Assembly (NCBI GenBank): GCA_002733205.1
Contig: NVUW01000007.1
Coordinates: 118,030 to 182,029, forward strand
Source of the DNA: Thalassobium sp.
Lineage (GTDB): Bacteria; Pseudomonadota; Gammaproteobacteria; Pseudomonadales; Oceanobacteraceae
Reading direction: 5' to 3'
DNA length: 64,000 nucleotides
Shown: positions 1 through 10,328 of the stretch, one piece after another
Numbering within the stretch: position 1 is the first letter of the stretch
Layout of the letters: each line of letters opens with the position of its first letter
Position numbers and translations under genes: made by a program
The notes under the pieces: generated by a model
Seen by the model: the letters and a program-made list of their open reading frames with translations, nothing else
Database searches by the model: none
Told to the model about the DNA's origin: nothing

Positions 1-937
1 CAGCAATGCCATCGGTTTTATCGTGCAGGGTCACGTTGTCACGACAATAAGCCGGATACAGTGTGTCGGATAAAATCACGCGTTTGCAGCCGATGGTAAA
101 ATCCGGCGTAACCTTCTGCTGCAAAACCGGATCTTTAATCTGCTTTTTAATATGCGCGCGGGCTTTACGACCAGCCAATAAATCCAGCATCAGGGAAGAA
201 TATTTAAAACCGATTACGCGGCTTTCTAGTCCCCAGTAAATCGCCTCACGCAGTGCCCGGTAAATACCACGGTTACGCAGCAACTTACGCTGCCAGTTTT
301 TAAACACATAATCGGGACGTGGCAACACCCAGTGCGGCGTGCGCTGGAAAATATGCAACTGGCCGACATCCGACGCAATCGCCGGAATAATCTGTGCGGC
401 GCTGGCACCGCTGCCAATAATGGCCACCCGTTTACCGTTATAGTCGTAATCGTGGTCCCAGTTATTGGTGTGAAAAGCTTTCCCTTTAAAGCTGTCGCGG
501 CCTTTAAATTCCGGAATCACCGGCGTACTTAATGGACCGGAGGCGTTAATAACAAAGCGGCCTTTGAGTACGCCTTTGCCATCAACATGCACATGCCAGC
601 GCTGATCAGCTTCGTGCCATTCTATTTTTTCAACATTGGCATGGGTCAGGGTCTTTTCCCGCAGGCTGTGTTTATCAATCACATGATTCGTGTACTGCTG
701 CAGTTCGTGCTGTTCGGCAAACATCTGCGACCAGTCGTAAGGCTCAGATTCAATGGAATACAGCGGCGACTGCACATCCACCGCCGCACCGGGATAGGTA
801 TTCTGTGCCCAGGTGCCCCCCATAAACTCACGCCGCTCAAGAATAATAAAATCGTCGATGCCACGTTTTTTTAAATTGATTGCCGCGCACTGACCACCAA
901 AGCCACTGCCAATAATGATCACACCATGACTGGACAT
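1..937 (-). CDS. Flavin-containing (Baeyer-Villiger-type) monooxygenase, C-terminus cut off
   Basis: Reading leftward from the ATG at 937, the protein starts MSSHGVIIIGSGFGG, an FAD-binding Rossmann fold with GxGxxG at about residues 10-15. Further on is the Baeyer-Villiger fingerprint FxGxxxHxxxW, seen as FKGKAFHTNNW followed by D, and then a second dinucleotide fold (IIGSGASAAQ) for NADPH. The family inserts one oxygen atom from O2 into ketones or oxidises heteroatoms, using FAD and NADPH in the cytoplasm. About 312 residues are present; the family usually has 480-550, so the C-terminal part lies beyond the left edge. It is divergent from a TetR-type regulator across a short gap that carries a paired operator, so regulation by that protein is likely. 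The substrate cannot be told. Confidence 0.87.
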   Translation of the reverse strand, partial: MSSHGVIIIGSGFGGQCAAINLKKRGIDDFIILERREFMGGTWAQNTYPGAAVDVQSPLYSIESEPYDWSQMFAEQHELQQYTNHVIDKHSLREKTLTHANVEKIEWHEADQRWHVHVDGKGVLKGRFVINASGPLSTPVIPEFKGRDSFKGKAFHTNNWDHDYDYNGKRVAIIGSGASAAQIIPAIASDVGQLHIFQRTPHWVLPRPDYVFKNWQRKLLRNRGIYRALREAIYWGLESRVIGFKYSSLMLDLLAGRKARAHIKKQIKDPVLQQKVTPDFTIGCKRVILSDTLYPAYCRDNVTLHDKTDGIA

Positions 938-1002
938 ACAGAACCTCTCTGCACGGACTGCGCCGGCAATTTTATTGTTATATGAAGATCGCCCGGCCAT
1001 CT

Positions 1003-1045
1003 GACGACATTTGTCCTCACTTTACTTCTGAGGACGCATGTCGTC
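1003..1045. promoter_or_regulatory. Paired TetR-type operator between the monooxygenase and its divergent regulator
   Basis: Two 16-bp sites, GACGACATTTGTCCTC (1003-1018) and GAGGACGCATGTCGTC (1030-1045), are near inverted copies of each other (14 of 16 positions). Each is also an imperfect palindrome of the form GASGAC-N4-GTCSTC. Their centres lie 27 bp apart. The right site overlaps the Shine-Dalgarno-like GAGGA and the ATG of the regulator at 1038, so binding would block the regulator's own expression and probably that of the monooxygenase. This is typical architecture for TetR-family autoregulation; the assignment to this particular regulator is inference. Confidence 0.7.
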
Positions 1046-1808
1046 AAATAGCGAAACCAGTTATTTCCGGACAATTTTTCCGATGGGAAAAGCCACAACT
1101 GCCAACAGCCCCCAAGCGGCAGCCGCGCCGACTGCGGCAACAGCAACAAAAACGGCTGCAACATCGTCAACAACTGCAGGCCGGGTTTATGCTGGCCAAA
1201 GCCAGCAGCAGCGCAAAGCCCAGCGGCGTCAGCAGTTTCTGCAGGCCGGGCTTGAGGTGTTCGGCACCGAAGGTTTCCGCAATGCCACCGTACGTGGTCT
1301 GTGCAGACAAGCGCAACTGACCGACCGCTACTTTTACAGTGAATTCGGTAATCTCGAAGGCCTGCTGCAGGCGGTGTATGGCCAGTGCATGGATGGCATC
1401 AAGCAGCAGCTGTTTAACGCCTTCTCTCAGGCGCAGCCCGGCGGGCAGATTGAAACGCTGGCGCAACAGGGGCTGGCCGCGTTTTTTGCTGCGATGCAGG
1501 ATGCCCGTGTTGCCCGGGTCTGCATGCTCGAACTGGAAGGCGTCAGTACGGCAACCGACCGCTTCTATCACGGTTATATGCAGGATTTTGCCAACATGGT
1601 GATGACACTGGCGCGTACCGTTCACCCCCACTGGCAACTCAGTGATGAAGAATATGCTCTGTTGGGTACGGGGTTTATCGGCGCTATGCGTCAGGTCACG
1701 ACTTATTGGTTACAGAGCGGCTGCAGCGCCTCGCAACAGACGCTGGTCAGCACCGGTATGCGCATGATTATGGGGTTGGTGCGGCAACTGGAAGCAGAAC
1801 AGACATAA
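1038..1808 (+). CDS. TetR/AcrR-family transcriptional regulator with long N-terminal extension
   Basis: The protein has 256 residues. A helix-turn-helix domain lies at about residues 63-113 (RRQQFLQAGLEVFG, then a recognition helix around TVRGLCRQAQLTDRYFYSEF), the form expected of TetR-type repressors, followed by an all-helical ligand and dimerisation domain. The start at 1038 has GAGGA 5 bases upstream. A second in-frame ATG at 1083 has no visible ribosome site. The roughly 55 residues before the DNA-binding domain are rich in Ala, Thr, Ser and Gln and are unusual for the family. The gene is divergent from the monooxygenase and carries a paired palindrome across its own start, so it probably represses both. 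The ligand is unknown. Confidence 0.85.
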   Translation: MSSNSETSYFRTIFPMGKATTANSPQAAAAPTAATATKTAATSSTTAGRVYAGQSQQQRKAQRRQQFLQAGLEVFGTEGFRNATVRGLCRQAQLTDRYFYSEFGNLEGLLQAVYGQCMDGIKQQLFNAFSQAQPGGQIETLAQQGLAAFFAAMQDARVARVCMLELEGVSTATDRFYHGYMQDFANMVMTLARTVHPHWQLSDEEYALLGTGFIGAMRQVTTYWLQSGCSASQQTLVSTGMRMIMGLVRQLEAEQT

Positions 1809-1830
1809 CCCGCTATTTACCGTTTACGCC

Positions 1831-2589
1831 TCACACCGGGTTGTCGATATCGACGAACTCCACATTCAACCCAAACTCATCCGCCAGATATTCACCCAGT
1901 GCTTTTGCGCCGTAACGCTCGGTCGCATGATGACCAGCACTGAAAAAATGGGTGCCGGTTTCACGCGCCAGATGCACCGCCGGTTCATTGATTTCGCCGG
2001 TTAAATAGGCATCGACACCGGCATTCACCGCCACCTGCAAATACCCCTGCGCGCCGCCGGTACACCAGCCAATGGTTTCGATGGTGTCGGTTTCTTCACC
2101 AATATGCAGCGCTTCGCGCTGCAGACATTCACCCAGCCAGGCGCAGAATTCTTTACCACTCATCGGCCGCGGCAGACGGCCGATATGACCCGGGATACTG
2201 GGATCTTCTTCGCTCAGCGGACCATCAATCTGCAGGCCGAGAACATCGGCCAGCTGTACGTTATTGCCATACACCGGATGGCTGTCGAGGGGCAGGTGAT
2301 AGGCAATCAGGTTGATATCATTTACCAGCAACGCTTTCAGACGCTCACGTTTAATGCCGGTGATGCGCTCGTCTTCGCCTTTCCAGAAATATCCATGGTG
2401 CACCAGAATCGTATCGGCACCGCGCTCAATGGCGGCATCGATAAGCGCCTGACTGGCCGTCACGCCGGTGACGATATGGCTGATCTGTTCACGCCCGGAA
2501 ACCTGCAGGCCATTGGGGCAGTAATCGCGGAAACGGGCACTTTGTAAGAGTGAGTCAAGGTGCTTCAGTAACTGACGACGCTCAACCAT
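1831..2589 (-). CDS. ybgI: Nif3/YbgI-family dinuclear metal-binding protein
   Basis: The protein has 251 residues and the start MVERRQLLKHLDSLL, close in length to E. coli YbgI (247). The ATG at 2589 is preferred over one 63 bases upstream because it matches the family start and follows a GAGG. Family landmarks are DYCPNGLQVSG near the N-terminus, VTASQALIDAAI, and the metal-ligand segment ILVHHGYFWKGE, with a later HxxxE-type region near SAGHHATERYGA. Members form toroidal hexamers with two metal ions per subunit; annotations as GTP cyclohydrolase I type 2 homologue rest on weak evidence and the physiological reaction is uncertain. It is divergent from degS/algW, as in Pseudomonas. Confidence 0.93.
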   Translation of the reverse strand: MVERRQLLKHLDSLLQSARFRDYCPNGLQVSGREQISHIVTGVTASQALIDAAIERGADTILVHHGYFWKGEDERITGIKRERLKALLVNDINLIAYHLPLDSHPVYGNNVQLADVLGLQIDGPLSEEDPSIPGHIGRLPRPMSGKEFCAWLGECLQREALHIGEETDTIETIGWCTGGAQGYLQVAVNAGVDAYLTGEINEPAVHLARETGTHFFSAGHHATERYGAKALGEYLADEFGLNVEFVDIDNPV

Positions 2590-2645
2590 GATAGGGGCCT
2601 CATTTATATTCTGATAAAATGCCGGATTATATTTTCTGATGGCTT

Positions 2646-2676
2646 GGGGCACCTCTGAATAATTCAGAAGTGCCCC
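2646..2676. promoter_or_regulatory. Long imperfect palindrome in the ybgI/degS divergent gap
   Basis: GGGGCAC-C-TCTGAAT (2646-2660) is mirrored by ATTCAGA-A-GTGCCCC (2662-2676), giving 14 of 15 paired positions around a single central base. It lies between the two divergent starts (2589 and 2708). Neither strand has a run of T after it, so it does not look like a terminator. It could be an operator or a 5-prime leader hairpin; which one cannot be told from sequence. Confidence 0.5.
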
Positions 2677-2707
2677 CAGTTTATGGGTTACGGGGGATTC
2701 ACAGCAA

Positions 2708-3907
2708 ATGCGTTCTGCTCAGTTCATTGTGAATACATTGGTCATACCGATTCTGGTAGGTTTGGTTGTCGCGTTTTCCGTGTTGCTTTGGGCACCAGAG
2801 CTGGTTACGCCTGCGACGCCTAAAGCACCGGCCATCACTTACGCACCACTGGCCGGCATCGGGCCGATGCCCGAACAGCGCAACGAACCCGGCAGCAATG
2901 CTGCTGGTCAGGCCGGGCCGGTCAGCTATGCCGATGCGGTCGACCGCGCGGCACCAGCGGTGGTGAATATTTTTACCCGCAAACTGGTACGGCGCAAAAC
3001 CCATCCGTTGTTTGATGATCCGTTTTTTCAGCGTTTTTTTCGCACCAATCCAGAGCCCAGCGAGCGCATGCAATCCAGCCTCGGTTCTGGCGTGATTATG
3101 TCGCCAGACGGCTATGTACTGACCAACAACCATGTTATCCACGGTGCCGACCAGATTGTGGTGGCCCTGCACGATGGCCGTGAAGTCAATGCCACCGTGG
3201 TCGGCACCGACCCGGAAGCGGACCTCGCCGTGCTGAAAATAGAGTTGGAAAACCTGCCGCAGATTCAGGTCGCCCACGATAGCCAACTGCGCATCGGTGA
3301 TGTGGTATTGGCCATCGGTAACCCCTTTGGCGTGGGTCAGACCGTAACCCTAGGCATTGTCTCTGCCACCGGCCGCAACCAGCTGGGGCTTAATACTTAT
3401 GAAGACTATATTCAGACCGATGCAGCCATTAATCCCGGCAATTCCGGTGGTGCCTTAATCAATGCTTACGGTGAACTGGTCGGCTTAAATACCGCCATAT
3501 TCTCCAAATCCGGCGGTAGCCAGGGCATCGGCTTCGCCATTCCCGCCGAAGTCGCCAGCCGCACCCTCACCGATATAGCCACCCACGGCGCAACCATAAG
3601 AGGCTGGCTGGGCATCGAAGTGCAGGAATCCACGCCGCAGCTACTCACCGCCCTCAGCCTGCCGCAGGCGTTAACCGGCCTGATCGTCACCGGGATTTAT
3701 CCGGATGGCCCCGCCGATCAGGCCAAGCTTGCCGTTGGCGATATTCTGGTAAAAATTAATGCTCAGGATGCCGCCAATGCCCGCAGTGCCATGAACCAGA
3801 TTGCCGCACTGCGACCCGGTGATGGTATCGATCTGGAATTTATCCGCGCCGGACAAAAAATGCAGACCCATGCCACCGCCGGCCAGCGTAAAGCGCACCA
3901 GCAATAA
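2708..3907 (+). CDS. degS: Membrane-anchored periplasmic serine protease, DegS/AlgW type
   Basis: The protein has 399 residues: one N-terminal membrane segment (about 7-29), a Pro/Ala-rich linker, a trypsin-like protease domain (about 85-270) and one PDZ domain (about 295-385). The catalytic triad is visible as H142 (NNHVIHG), D172 (ADLAVLKI) and S246 (GNSGG). A single PDZ and a membrane anchor fit DegS/AlgW rather than DegP. Such proteases sense misfolded outer-membrane proteins and make the first cut in the anti-sigma factor RseA/MucA, releasing RpoE/AlgU. Its place beside ybgI and hisC matches algW in Pseudomonas. A GGGGGA stretch lies upstream of the ATG. Confidence 0.93.
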   Translation: MRSAQFIVNTLVIPILVGLVVAFSVLLWAPELVTPATPKAPAITYAPLAGIGPMPEQRNEPGSNAAGQAGPVSYADAVDRAAPAVVNIFTRKLVRRKTHPLFDDPFFQRFFRTNPEPSERMQSSLGSGVIMSPDGYVLTNNHVIHGADQIVVALHDGREVNATVVGTDPEADLAVLKIELENLPQIQVAHDSQLRIGDVVLAIGNPFGVGQTVTLGIVSATGRNQLGLNTYEDYIQTDAAINPGNSGGALINAYGELVGLNTAIFSKSGGSQGIGFAIPAEVASRTLTDIATHGATIRGWLGIEVQESTPQLLTALSLPQALTGLIVTGIYPDGPADQAKLAVGDILVKINAQDAANARSAMNQIAALRPGDGIDLEFIRAGQKMQTHATAGQRKAHQQ

Positions 3908-4008
3908 TCTCTGCAAAAAGTGCGGCCGCCCCCATGATCACGCATAGGCAGCCGCAGGGTTAGCCGGTACACTGGCGTCTGCCATTCTGACGATAAAAGG
4001 AACTTATC

Positions 4009-5133
4009 ATGCGAGCCATCGCACCCGGCGTACGCCGCTCTTCTGCCCTGCTGCTGGGCTGTGCTTTATTCACCCTCAGCGCCTGCACCAAAACCCCGGA
4101 TCTGCCTTTAGGCCAGGAACTGCCGGTTGAAGGTGAAGAAGTATTATTCAAAGACATCAGCACCCTGCTGACTGACCACCTGAAAGAACAATACGCCGAC
4201 GAAAATATACTGCGCGACACCCACCCGAAAGATAACGGCTGCATCCGCGGTAATTTTGTGGTGAATGAACAGATCGACGAACGCTACCGTCATGGCATAT
4301 TCCAGCCATCAGCCAGCTACCCGTTATGGATGCGCTTCTCCAACTCGGTCGAAGAAATCACCAGCGATAAAGAAAAAGACTTCCGTGGCCTGGCAGTAAA
4401 ACTGACTCAGGTTGAAGGCAACCGCCTGCCGTTACCCGGCGACGAGCAACACACTCAGGATTTTTTATTCCTCGGTCACGATGCTTTTTTTGCCGCCAAC
4501 CCACAGCAGTTTTTCGATTTCTTTGATGCCAACTTTAACGGCAAGCGACTGGGCTTTTTACTCACCCATCCACGCGGTGCCTGGAATATTCTGCGCGGTG
4601 CCAAGGTGTACAATAATCCGCTCAACGTTAAGTGGAACAGCGTAACGCCCTATGCGCTGGGCCTGCCATTGGAAGGCAGTGACGGCGTAAAAACCTACCC
4701 AACCGTTGTCCGCTATGGTCTGCGTACCTGCTCCGATAATCCCGGACAGATGACCGACTCTGATGATTATCTGGCCGAAAACCTCGCCGAACAGCTGAGC
4801 AAAGGCAGTGCCTGCCTCGACTTTTTAATTCAGCTGCAAAAAGATCCTAAAGATAACCCGACTGAAAACGCCCTGATCAGCTGGGACGAAGAAGACTCAG
4901 CGTTTATTCCGCTGGCGCGGATTAATATTCCGCCACAGAGCTTTACCTCAGAGGCACAAAAGCAATTCTGCGAAAACATCTCCTTTAACCCGTGGCACAG
5001 CCTGGAAGAACACCGCCCTATTGGCGGCATTAACCGCGCCCGCCGGGTAGTGATGAAAGATATTTCCGACTTCCGTTTACAGGCTAATGGTGTTGAACGT
5101 TTTGAGCCGACCGGGCATGAGGTGTTTGAATAA
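4009..5133 (+). CDS. Exported catalase-related haem-fold lipoprotein
   Basis: The protein has 374 residues and a lipoprotein signal ending LSAC, with the lipidated Cys at 26; Thr follows it, so sorting to the outer membrane is possible. The rest resembles the small catalase-like family (y4iL type): a segment with a candidate distal His at H95 (RYRHGIFQPS) then WMRFSNS, and near the C-terminus FNPWHSLEEHRPIGGINRARR. At the place where catalases have R-x-x-x-Y, the Tyr being the proximal haem ligand, this protein reads R345-R-V-V-M349, so the ligand may be replaced or lost. Haem binding and any peroxide or organic peroxide activity are therefore uncertain. AAAAGGAA lies just upstream of the ATG. 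It shares a bidirectional terminator with hisC. Confidence 0.8.
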   Translation: MRAIAPGVRRSSALLLGCALFTLSACTKTPDLPLGQELPVEGEEVLFKDISTLLTDHLKEQYADENILRDTHPKDNGCIRGNFVVNEQIDERYRHGIFQPSASYPLWMRFSNSVEEITSDKEKDFRGLAVKLTQVEGNRLPLPGDEQHTQDFLFLGHDAFFAANPQQFFDFFDANFNGKRLGFLLTHPRGAWNILRGAKVYNNPLNVKWNSVTPYALGLPLEGSDGVKTYPTVVRYGLRTCSDNPGQMTDSDDYLAENLAEQLSKGSACLDFLIQLQKDPKDNPTENALISWDEEDSAFIPLARINIPPQSFTSEAQKQFCENISFNPWHSLEEHRPIGGINRARRVVMKDISDFRLQANGVERFEPTGHEVFE

Positions 5134-5151
5134 CATCTGTAAATGGAACAT

Positions 5152-5181
5152 AAAAAAACGGGCTTTAAAGCCCGTTTTTTT
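5152..5181. terminator. Bidirectional Rho-independent terminator between lipoprotein gene and hisC
   Basis: The perfect hairpin CGGGCTTT/AAAGCCCG (5159-5174) is flanked by seven A (5152-5158) and seven T (5175-5181). It therefore ends transcripts from both convergent genes: the catalase-like gene on the plus strand and the murA-his operon on the minus strand. Confidence 0.92.
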
Positions 5182-5200
5182 ATGTCCAACATTACCAGAC

Positions 5201-6265
5201 TTACAGTCCTTTCAGCGCATCCAGCAGAATCTGGTTCTGCTCATCCGTGCCGATGGTAATACGCAGGAACTGGGCAATACGTGGCGTTTTAAAATGACGC
5301 ACGATAATGCCCTGTTCACGCAGCGCCGCAGCCAGTTCTCCGGCATCTTTTTGCGGATGACGGGCAAAGACAAAGTTCGCGGCTGATGGCAGTACGTCAA
5401 AACCCAGCTGCTCAAGACCGGCAACAACGGTATCGCGGCTGTCGATCACACGCTGACAGGTATCGTCAAAATATTCACGGTCATCGAAGGCTGCGGCCGC
5501 ACCGGCAATCGCCATGCGATCGAGCGGATAGGAGTTAAAGCTGTTTTTAATACGCTCTAACGCTTCGATTAAATCCGGGTGACCAACGGCAATACCCACA
5601 CGCAGACCGGCCAGGGAACGTGACTTGGACAGCGTTTGTGTGACCAGCAGGTTCGGATACTGGTTGACCAGCGCAATAGCCGTTTCACCACCGAAGTCGA
5701 TATAGGCTTCGTCGACCAGCACCACAGTTTCGGTGTTTTGCTTAAGCAGCTGTTCAATCGCGGCTAATGGCAGCAGACATCCTGTGGGCGCATTCGGATT
5801 TGGGAAAATAATGCCGCTGTTTTCTCCGGCTTTGTCACGGGTGTAATCAGCAATATTAATCTGAAAGTTTTCATCCAGCGGAATCTGTTTTGGCTCAATG
5901 CCGTACAGGCCGCAGTACACCGGATAAAAGCTGTAGGTAATATCCGGAAATAACAGCGGCTTGCCGTGCTGGAACAAACCATGAAAGGCATGGGCCAGCA
6001 CTTCATCAGAACCGTTACCAACAAATACCTGCGCCGTGCTGACGCCGTAATAATCAGCAACCGCCTGCTTAAGACGATCACCGTTCGGGTCCGGATACAG
6101 ACGCAGATCGTCATTCACTTCCGCCTGCATCGCCGCAATCGCCTTAGGCGACGGGCCGTACGGGTTTTCGTTGGTATTGAGCTTTACCAGCCGCGTCATT
6201 TTCGGCTGTTCACCCGGTACATAAGGCACCAGGTCTTTTACAAAAGGGCTCCAGAACTGACTCAT
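5201..6265 (-). CDS. hisC: Histidinol-phosphate aminotransferase
   Basis: The protein has 354 residues of the class I/II PLP aminotransferase fold. It shows [12 protein letters not shown] at the N-terminus, NPNAPTG (about 157-163), DEAYIDF and the PLP lysine K214 in [14 protein letters not shown]. It converts imidazole-acetol phosphate and glutamate to histidinol phosphate, the seventh step of histidine synthesis, in the cytoplasm. The start lies 5 bases after the stop of hisD and the gene is last in the murA-hisG-hisD-hisC run, ending at a strong terminator. Homologues often also act in aromatic amino acid synthesis, but nothing here decides that. Confidence 0.96.
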   Translation of the reverse strand: MSQFWSPFVKDLVPYVPGEQPKMTRLVKLNTNENPYGPSPKAIAAMQAEVNDDLRLYPDPNGDRLKQAVADYYGVSTAQVFVGNGSDEVLAHAFHGLFQHGKPLLFPDITYSFYPVYCGLYGIEPKQIPLDENFQINIADYTRDKAGENSGIIFPNPNAPTGCLLPLAAIEQLLKQNTETVVLVDEAYIDFGGETAIALVNQYPNLLVTQTLSKSRSLAGLRVGIAVGHPDLIEALERIKNSFNSYPLDRMAIAGAAAAFDDREYFDDTCQRVIDSRDTVVAGLEQLGFDVLPSAANFVFARHPQKDAGELAAALREQGIIVRHFKTPRIAQFLRITIGTDEQNQILLDALKGL

Positions 6266-6270
6266 TGATA

Positions 6271-7575
6271 TCAGTCCTTAATACGGTATTCAGCCGAGCG
6301 GGCGTGAGCGGTGAGGAATTCACCACGGGCCAGCACAGAGGCGGTTTTACCCAGTTCAGAGGCACCATCGGCCGAGCACATAATCAGCGACGAACGCTTC
6401 TGGAAATCGTACACGCCCAGAGGTGATGAGAAACGCGCAGTGCCGGAGGTCGGCAGTACGTGGTTCGGCCCGGCACAGTAATCGCCCAGCGCTTCTGCGG
6501 TGTAACGACCCATAAAGATCGCACCGGCATGACGGATGGCTGGCAGCCAGGCTTGCGGATCTTCTACCGATAATTCCAGGTGCTCCGGTGCAATGCGGTT
6601 GATGATGGCAATCGCATCGGCATCGCTTTGCGCGTGAATGAGAGCGCCACGTTCGGTCAGCGAGGTACGGATAATCTCGGCGCGTTCCATGGTTGGCAAC
6701 AGCTTGTCGATGGAAGCTTTAACGGCATCGAGGAAGTCAGCATCGGTCGATACCAGAATCGATTGCGCGTCTTCATCGTGTTCCGCCTGGGAGAACAGAT
6801 CCATCGCGATCCAGTCGGGATCGGTCTTGCCATCGCAGACCACCAGAATTTCCGACGGACCGGCGATCATATCGATACCAACCTGGCCAAACACCATACG
6901 TTTGGCAGTCGCCACATAGATGTTGCCCGGGCCAACGATTTTATCCACGCCCGGTACGGTTTCGGTACCGTACGCCAGCGCGGCAACCGCCTGCGCACCA
7001 CCCACGGTAAATACGCGGCTGACGCCAGCAGCGGCTGCAGCAGCCAGTACCAGCTGGTTCAGTTCGCCATCGGGGGTTGGCACCACCATGATAATTTCCT
7101 GCACACCGGCAACGTGGGCCGGAATCGCATTCATCAGCACAGACGACGGATACGCCGCTTTACCACCGGGAACATAAATGCCGACGCGATCCATCGGCGT
7201 TACTTTCTGGCCTAAAAGAGTACCGTCAGCTTCGGTATAGTCCCAGGAATCCTGTTTTTGCTTTTCGTGATAACTGCGTACACGCTCAGCCGCCAGCAGT
7301 AACGCTTCGCGGCGTTCGGCCGGTAATTCGTCCAGTGCCTTCTGCAACTGTTCCTGGCTCAGCTCCAGCTGCGCCATGGATGACACATTCATGCGGTCGA
7401 ATTTATTGGTGTATTCAATTAATGCCGCATCGCCACGGGTACGGATATCAAACACGATGTCAGACACGGTTTTCTGCACCTGAGCATCAGACACCGCTTC
7501 CCACGACAGCAACGTATCCATCTGCTGCGCATAGTCCGGCTGGGCAGAACTGAAACGACGGATTTCGATAGTCAT
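6271..7575 (-). CDS. hisD: Histidinol dehydrogenase
   Basis: The protein has 434 residues, matching the family (about 430). Landmarks are the NAD-binding region [19 protein letters not shown] (about 132-150), [24 protein letters not shown], the zinc ligands Q263 and H266 in [10 protein letters not shown], and the catalytic pair E331-H332 in RIAPEHLEL. It carries out the last two oxidations, histidinol to histidinal to histidine, with two NAD+. It sits between hisG and hisC with 17-base and 5-base gaps, so it is translated from the same message. Confidence 0.97.
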   Translation of the reverse strand: MTIEIRRFSSAQPDYAQQMDTLLSWEAVSDAQVQKTVSDIVFDIRTRGDAALIEYTNKFDRMNVSSMAQLELSQEQLQKALDELPAERREALLLAAERVRSYHEKQKQDSWDYTEADGTLLGQKVTPMDRVGIYVPGGKAAYPSSVLMNAIPAHVAGVQEIIMVVPTPDGELNQLVLAAAAAAGVSRVFTVGGAQAVAALAYGTETVPGVDKIVGPGNIYVATAKRMVFGQVGIDMIAGPSEILVVCDGKTDPDWIAMDLFSQAEHDEDAQSILVSTDADFLDAVKASIDKLLPTMERAEIIRTSLTERGALIHAQSDADAIAIINRIAPEHLELSVEDPQAWLPAIRHAGAIFMGRYTAEALGDYCAGPNHVLPTSGTARFSSPLGVYDFQKRSSLIMCSADGASELGKTASVLARGEFLTAHARSAEYRIKD

Positions 7576-7592
7576 GATATTACTCCGGAAAA

Positions 7593-8243
7593 TTAAACCT
7601 TGGCCTGGCGCTGGCGCTCTACTGCCGCCGCCATCTGATCAATGATGGGCTGAATCTGCGCATGCTTTACTTTCATGGCCGCGCGTCCGGCCACTAAACG
7701 TGAGCTGATCGGGGCAATTAAATCGCGCGCTTCCAGACCATTGGCCTTCAGGGTATTTCCGGTATCGACGATATCCACAATCATATCGGCCAGGCCCATG
7801 ATCGGCGCCAGCTCCATACCACCGTACAATTTGATGATGTCCACCTGACGACCCTGCTCGGCAAAGTAACGCTTGGCGGTATTCACAAACTTGGTCGCGA
7901 CTTTTAAGCGCCCCTGCGGCATCACGGCATCTTTAATCGCCGCCGTCATCAGACGGCAGGTGGCAATGTTCAGATCCAGCGGCTCGCACAGGTTGTTGCT
8001 GTCGTATTCCATCAGCACATCTTTACCGGCCACGCCCAGATCGGCAGCGCCGTATTCCACGTAGGTCGGTACGTCGGTGGCCCGGATGACCACCAGCTTA
8101 ATATGCTCATGGTTGGTATCAAAAATCAGCTTACGACTCTTATGAATGTCTTCTGCCGGATGGATACCGGCTTCCGCCAGCAGGGGCAAAGTGTCATCCA
8201 GAATGCGCCCTTTCGACAGGGCAATGGTTAACGGCTGAGTCAT
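7593..8243 (-). CDS. hisG: ATP phosphoribosyltransferase, short form (HisG-S)
   Basis: The protein has 216 residues: [18 protein letters not shown] at the N-terminus, then periplasmic-binding-protein-like lobes with [13 protein letters not shown] and the PRPP-binding region [14 protein letters not shown]. It catalyses the committed step, ATP plus PRPP to phosphoribosyl-ATP. At this length it lacks the C-terminal regulatory ACT-like domain of long-form HisG, so by family knowledge it should need the HisZ regulatory subunit. No hisZ lies in the window; in related bacteria hisZ usually sits elsewhere. It follows murA by 50 bases and precedes hisD. Confidence 0.96.
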   Translation of the reverse strand: MTQPLTIALSKGRILDDTLPLLAEAGIHPAEDIHKSRKLIFDTNHEHIKLVVIRATDVPTYVEYGAADLGVAGKDVLMEYDSNNLCEPLDLNIATCRLMTAAIKDAVMPQGRLKVATKFVNTAKRYFAEQGRQVDIIKLYGGMELAPIMGLADMIVDIVDTGNTLKANGLEARDLIAPISSRLVAGRAAMKVKHAQIQPIIDQMAAAVERQRQAKV

Positions 8244-8293
8244 CGTGTTGCTGATCCTCTCTTGTCTGTCAGCGATCCGGCAGGGCGTGCGTA

Positions 8294-9804
<1,511 letters not shown>

Positions 9805-9839
9805 ACCGCTTCACCACTCAGCTTGGGGGAAAACGCCCA

Positions 9840-9868
9840 ATCATAGCGGATTTATGTGTCGGGGCGAA
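9840..9868 (-). promoter_or_regulatory. Possible sigma-70 promoter for ibaG-murA-his
   Basis: On the minus strand TTCGCC (9863-9868) and TATGAT (9840-9845) are separated by 17 bases and lie about 36 bases before the ibaG ATG. The -35 element is weak. It sits in the 156-base gap after mlaB, which also holds the small hairpin GACCCGC-GTCA-GCGGGTC (9930-9947), so ibaG onward may be transcribed partly independently of the mla genes. Confidence 0.35.
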
Positions 9869-9960
9869 GTAAATGGCGGGAGCAATATGTAATGAAAAGA
9901 GGAAAGCGGGTAACAAATCACAAGCTGCCGACCCGCGTCAGCGGGTCAAAGAAACATCAA

Positions 9961-10266
9961 TCAGGCCAGCAACGGCTCGAACAGCGCATCAAGATCGCTG
10001 ATATCAATAATGGGCTTCATGTGTTCGGGCAGATTTTCAATATGAAAGCTCACATCTGCGGCGGTGGCACAGCGCAACCACTCCAGCAGTAACGCCACGC
10101 CGGCACTGGAAACATCGGTGACCGCTGCCATATTCAGCGTCCATTCACCCGCTGCCGCGCGGATCAGTTTTTCACCGGTCGGCAACACGCTGACAACGGT
10201 GGAAGCCAGCAGACTGCCGCTCAGTTCAGCGCGGTTATCATCAACACGGGTCAGCGACACGCTCAT
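9961..10266 (-). CDS. mlaB: STAS-domain protein MlaB of the lipid-asymmetry ABC transporter
   Basis: The protein has 101 residues of a single STAS domain, with the characteristic loop MAAVTDVSSAGVALLLEWLR (about 47-66), where the conserved Ser sits at the helix start. MlaB binds and stabilises the ATPase MlaF in the MlaFEDB inner-membrane complex that moves phospholipids between inner and outer membranes. It is the last of mlaFEDCB, in the usual order, with a 62-base gap after mlaC. The N-terminal segment is divergent, as is common for this subunit. Confidence 0.88.
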   Translation of the reverse strand: MSVSLTRVDDNRAELSGSLLASTVVSVLPTGEKLIRAAAGEWTLNMAAVTDVSSAGVALLLEWLRCATAADVSFHIENLPEHMKPIIDISDLDALFEPLLA

Positions 10267-10328
10267 GGTTTGTCCTCATTCTGGCCAGGATCTGTTCACA
10301 TCAGTAAACAGGCACTAAGTAACGGGCG

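Noticed and set aside
9930..9947. Terminator after ibaG/mlaB gap hairpin GACCCGC-GTCA-GCGGGTC
   Set aside because: Only a 7-bp stem with no T run on the minus strand, so termination between mlaB and ibaG is not supported.
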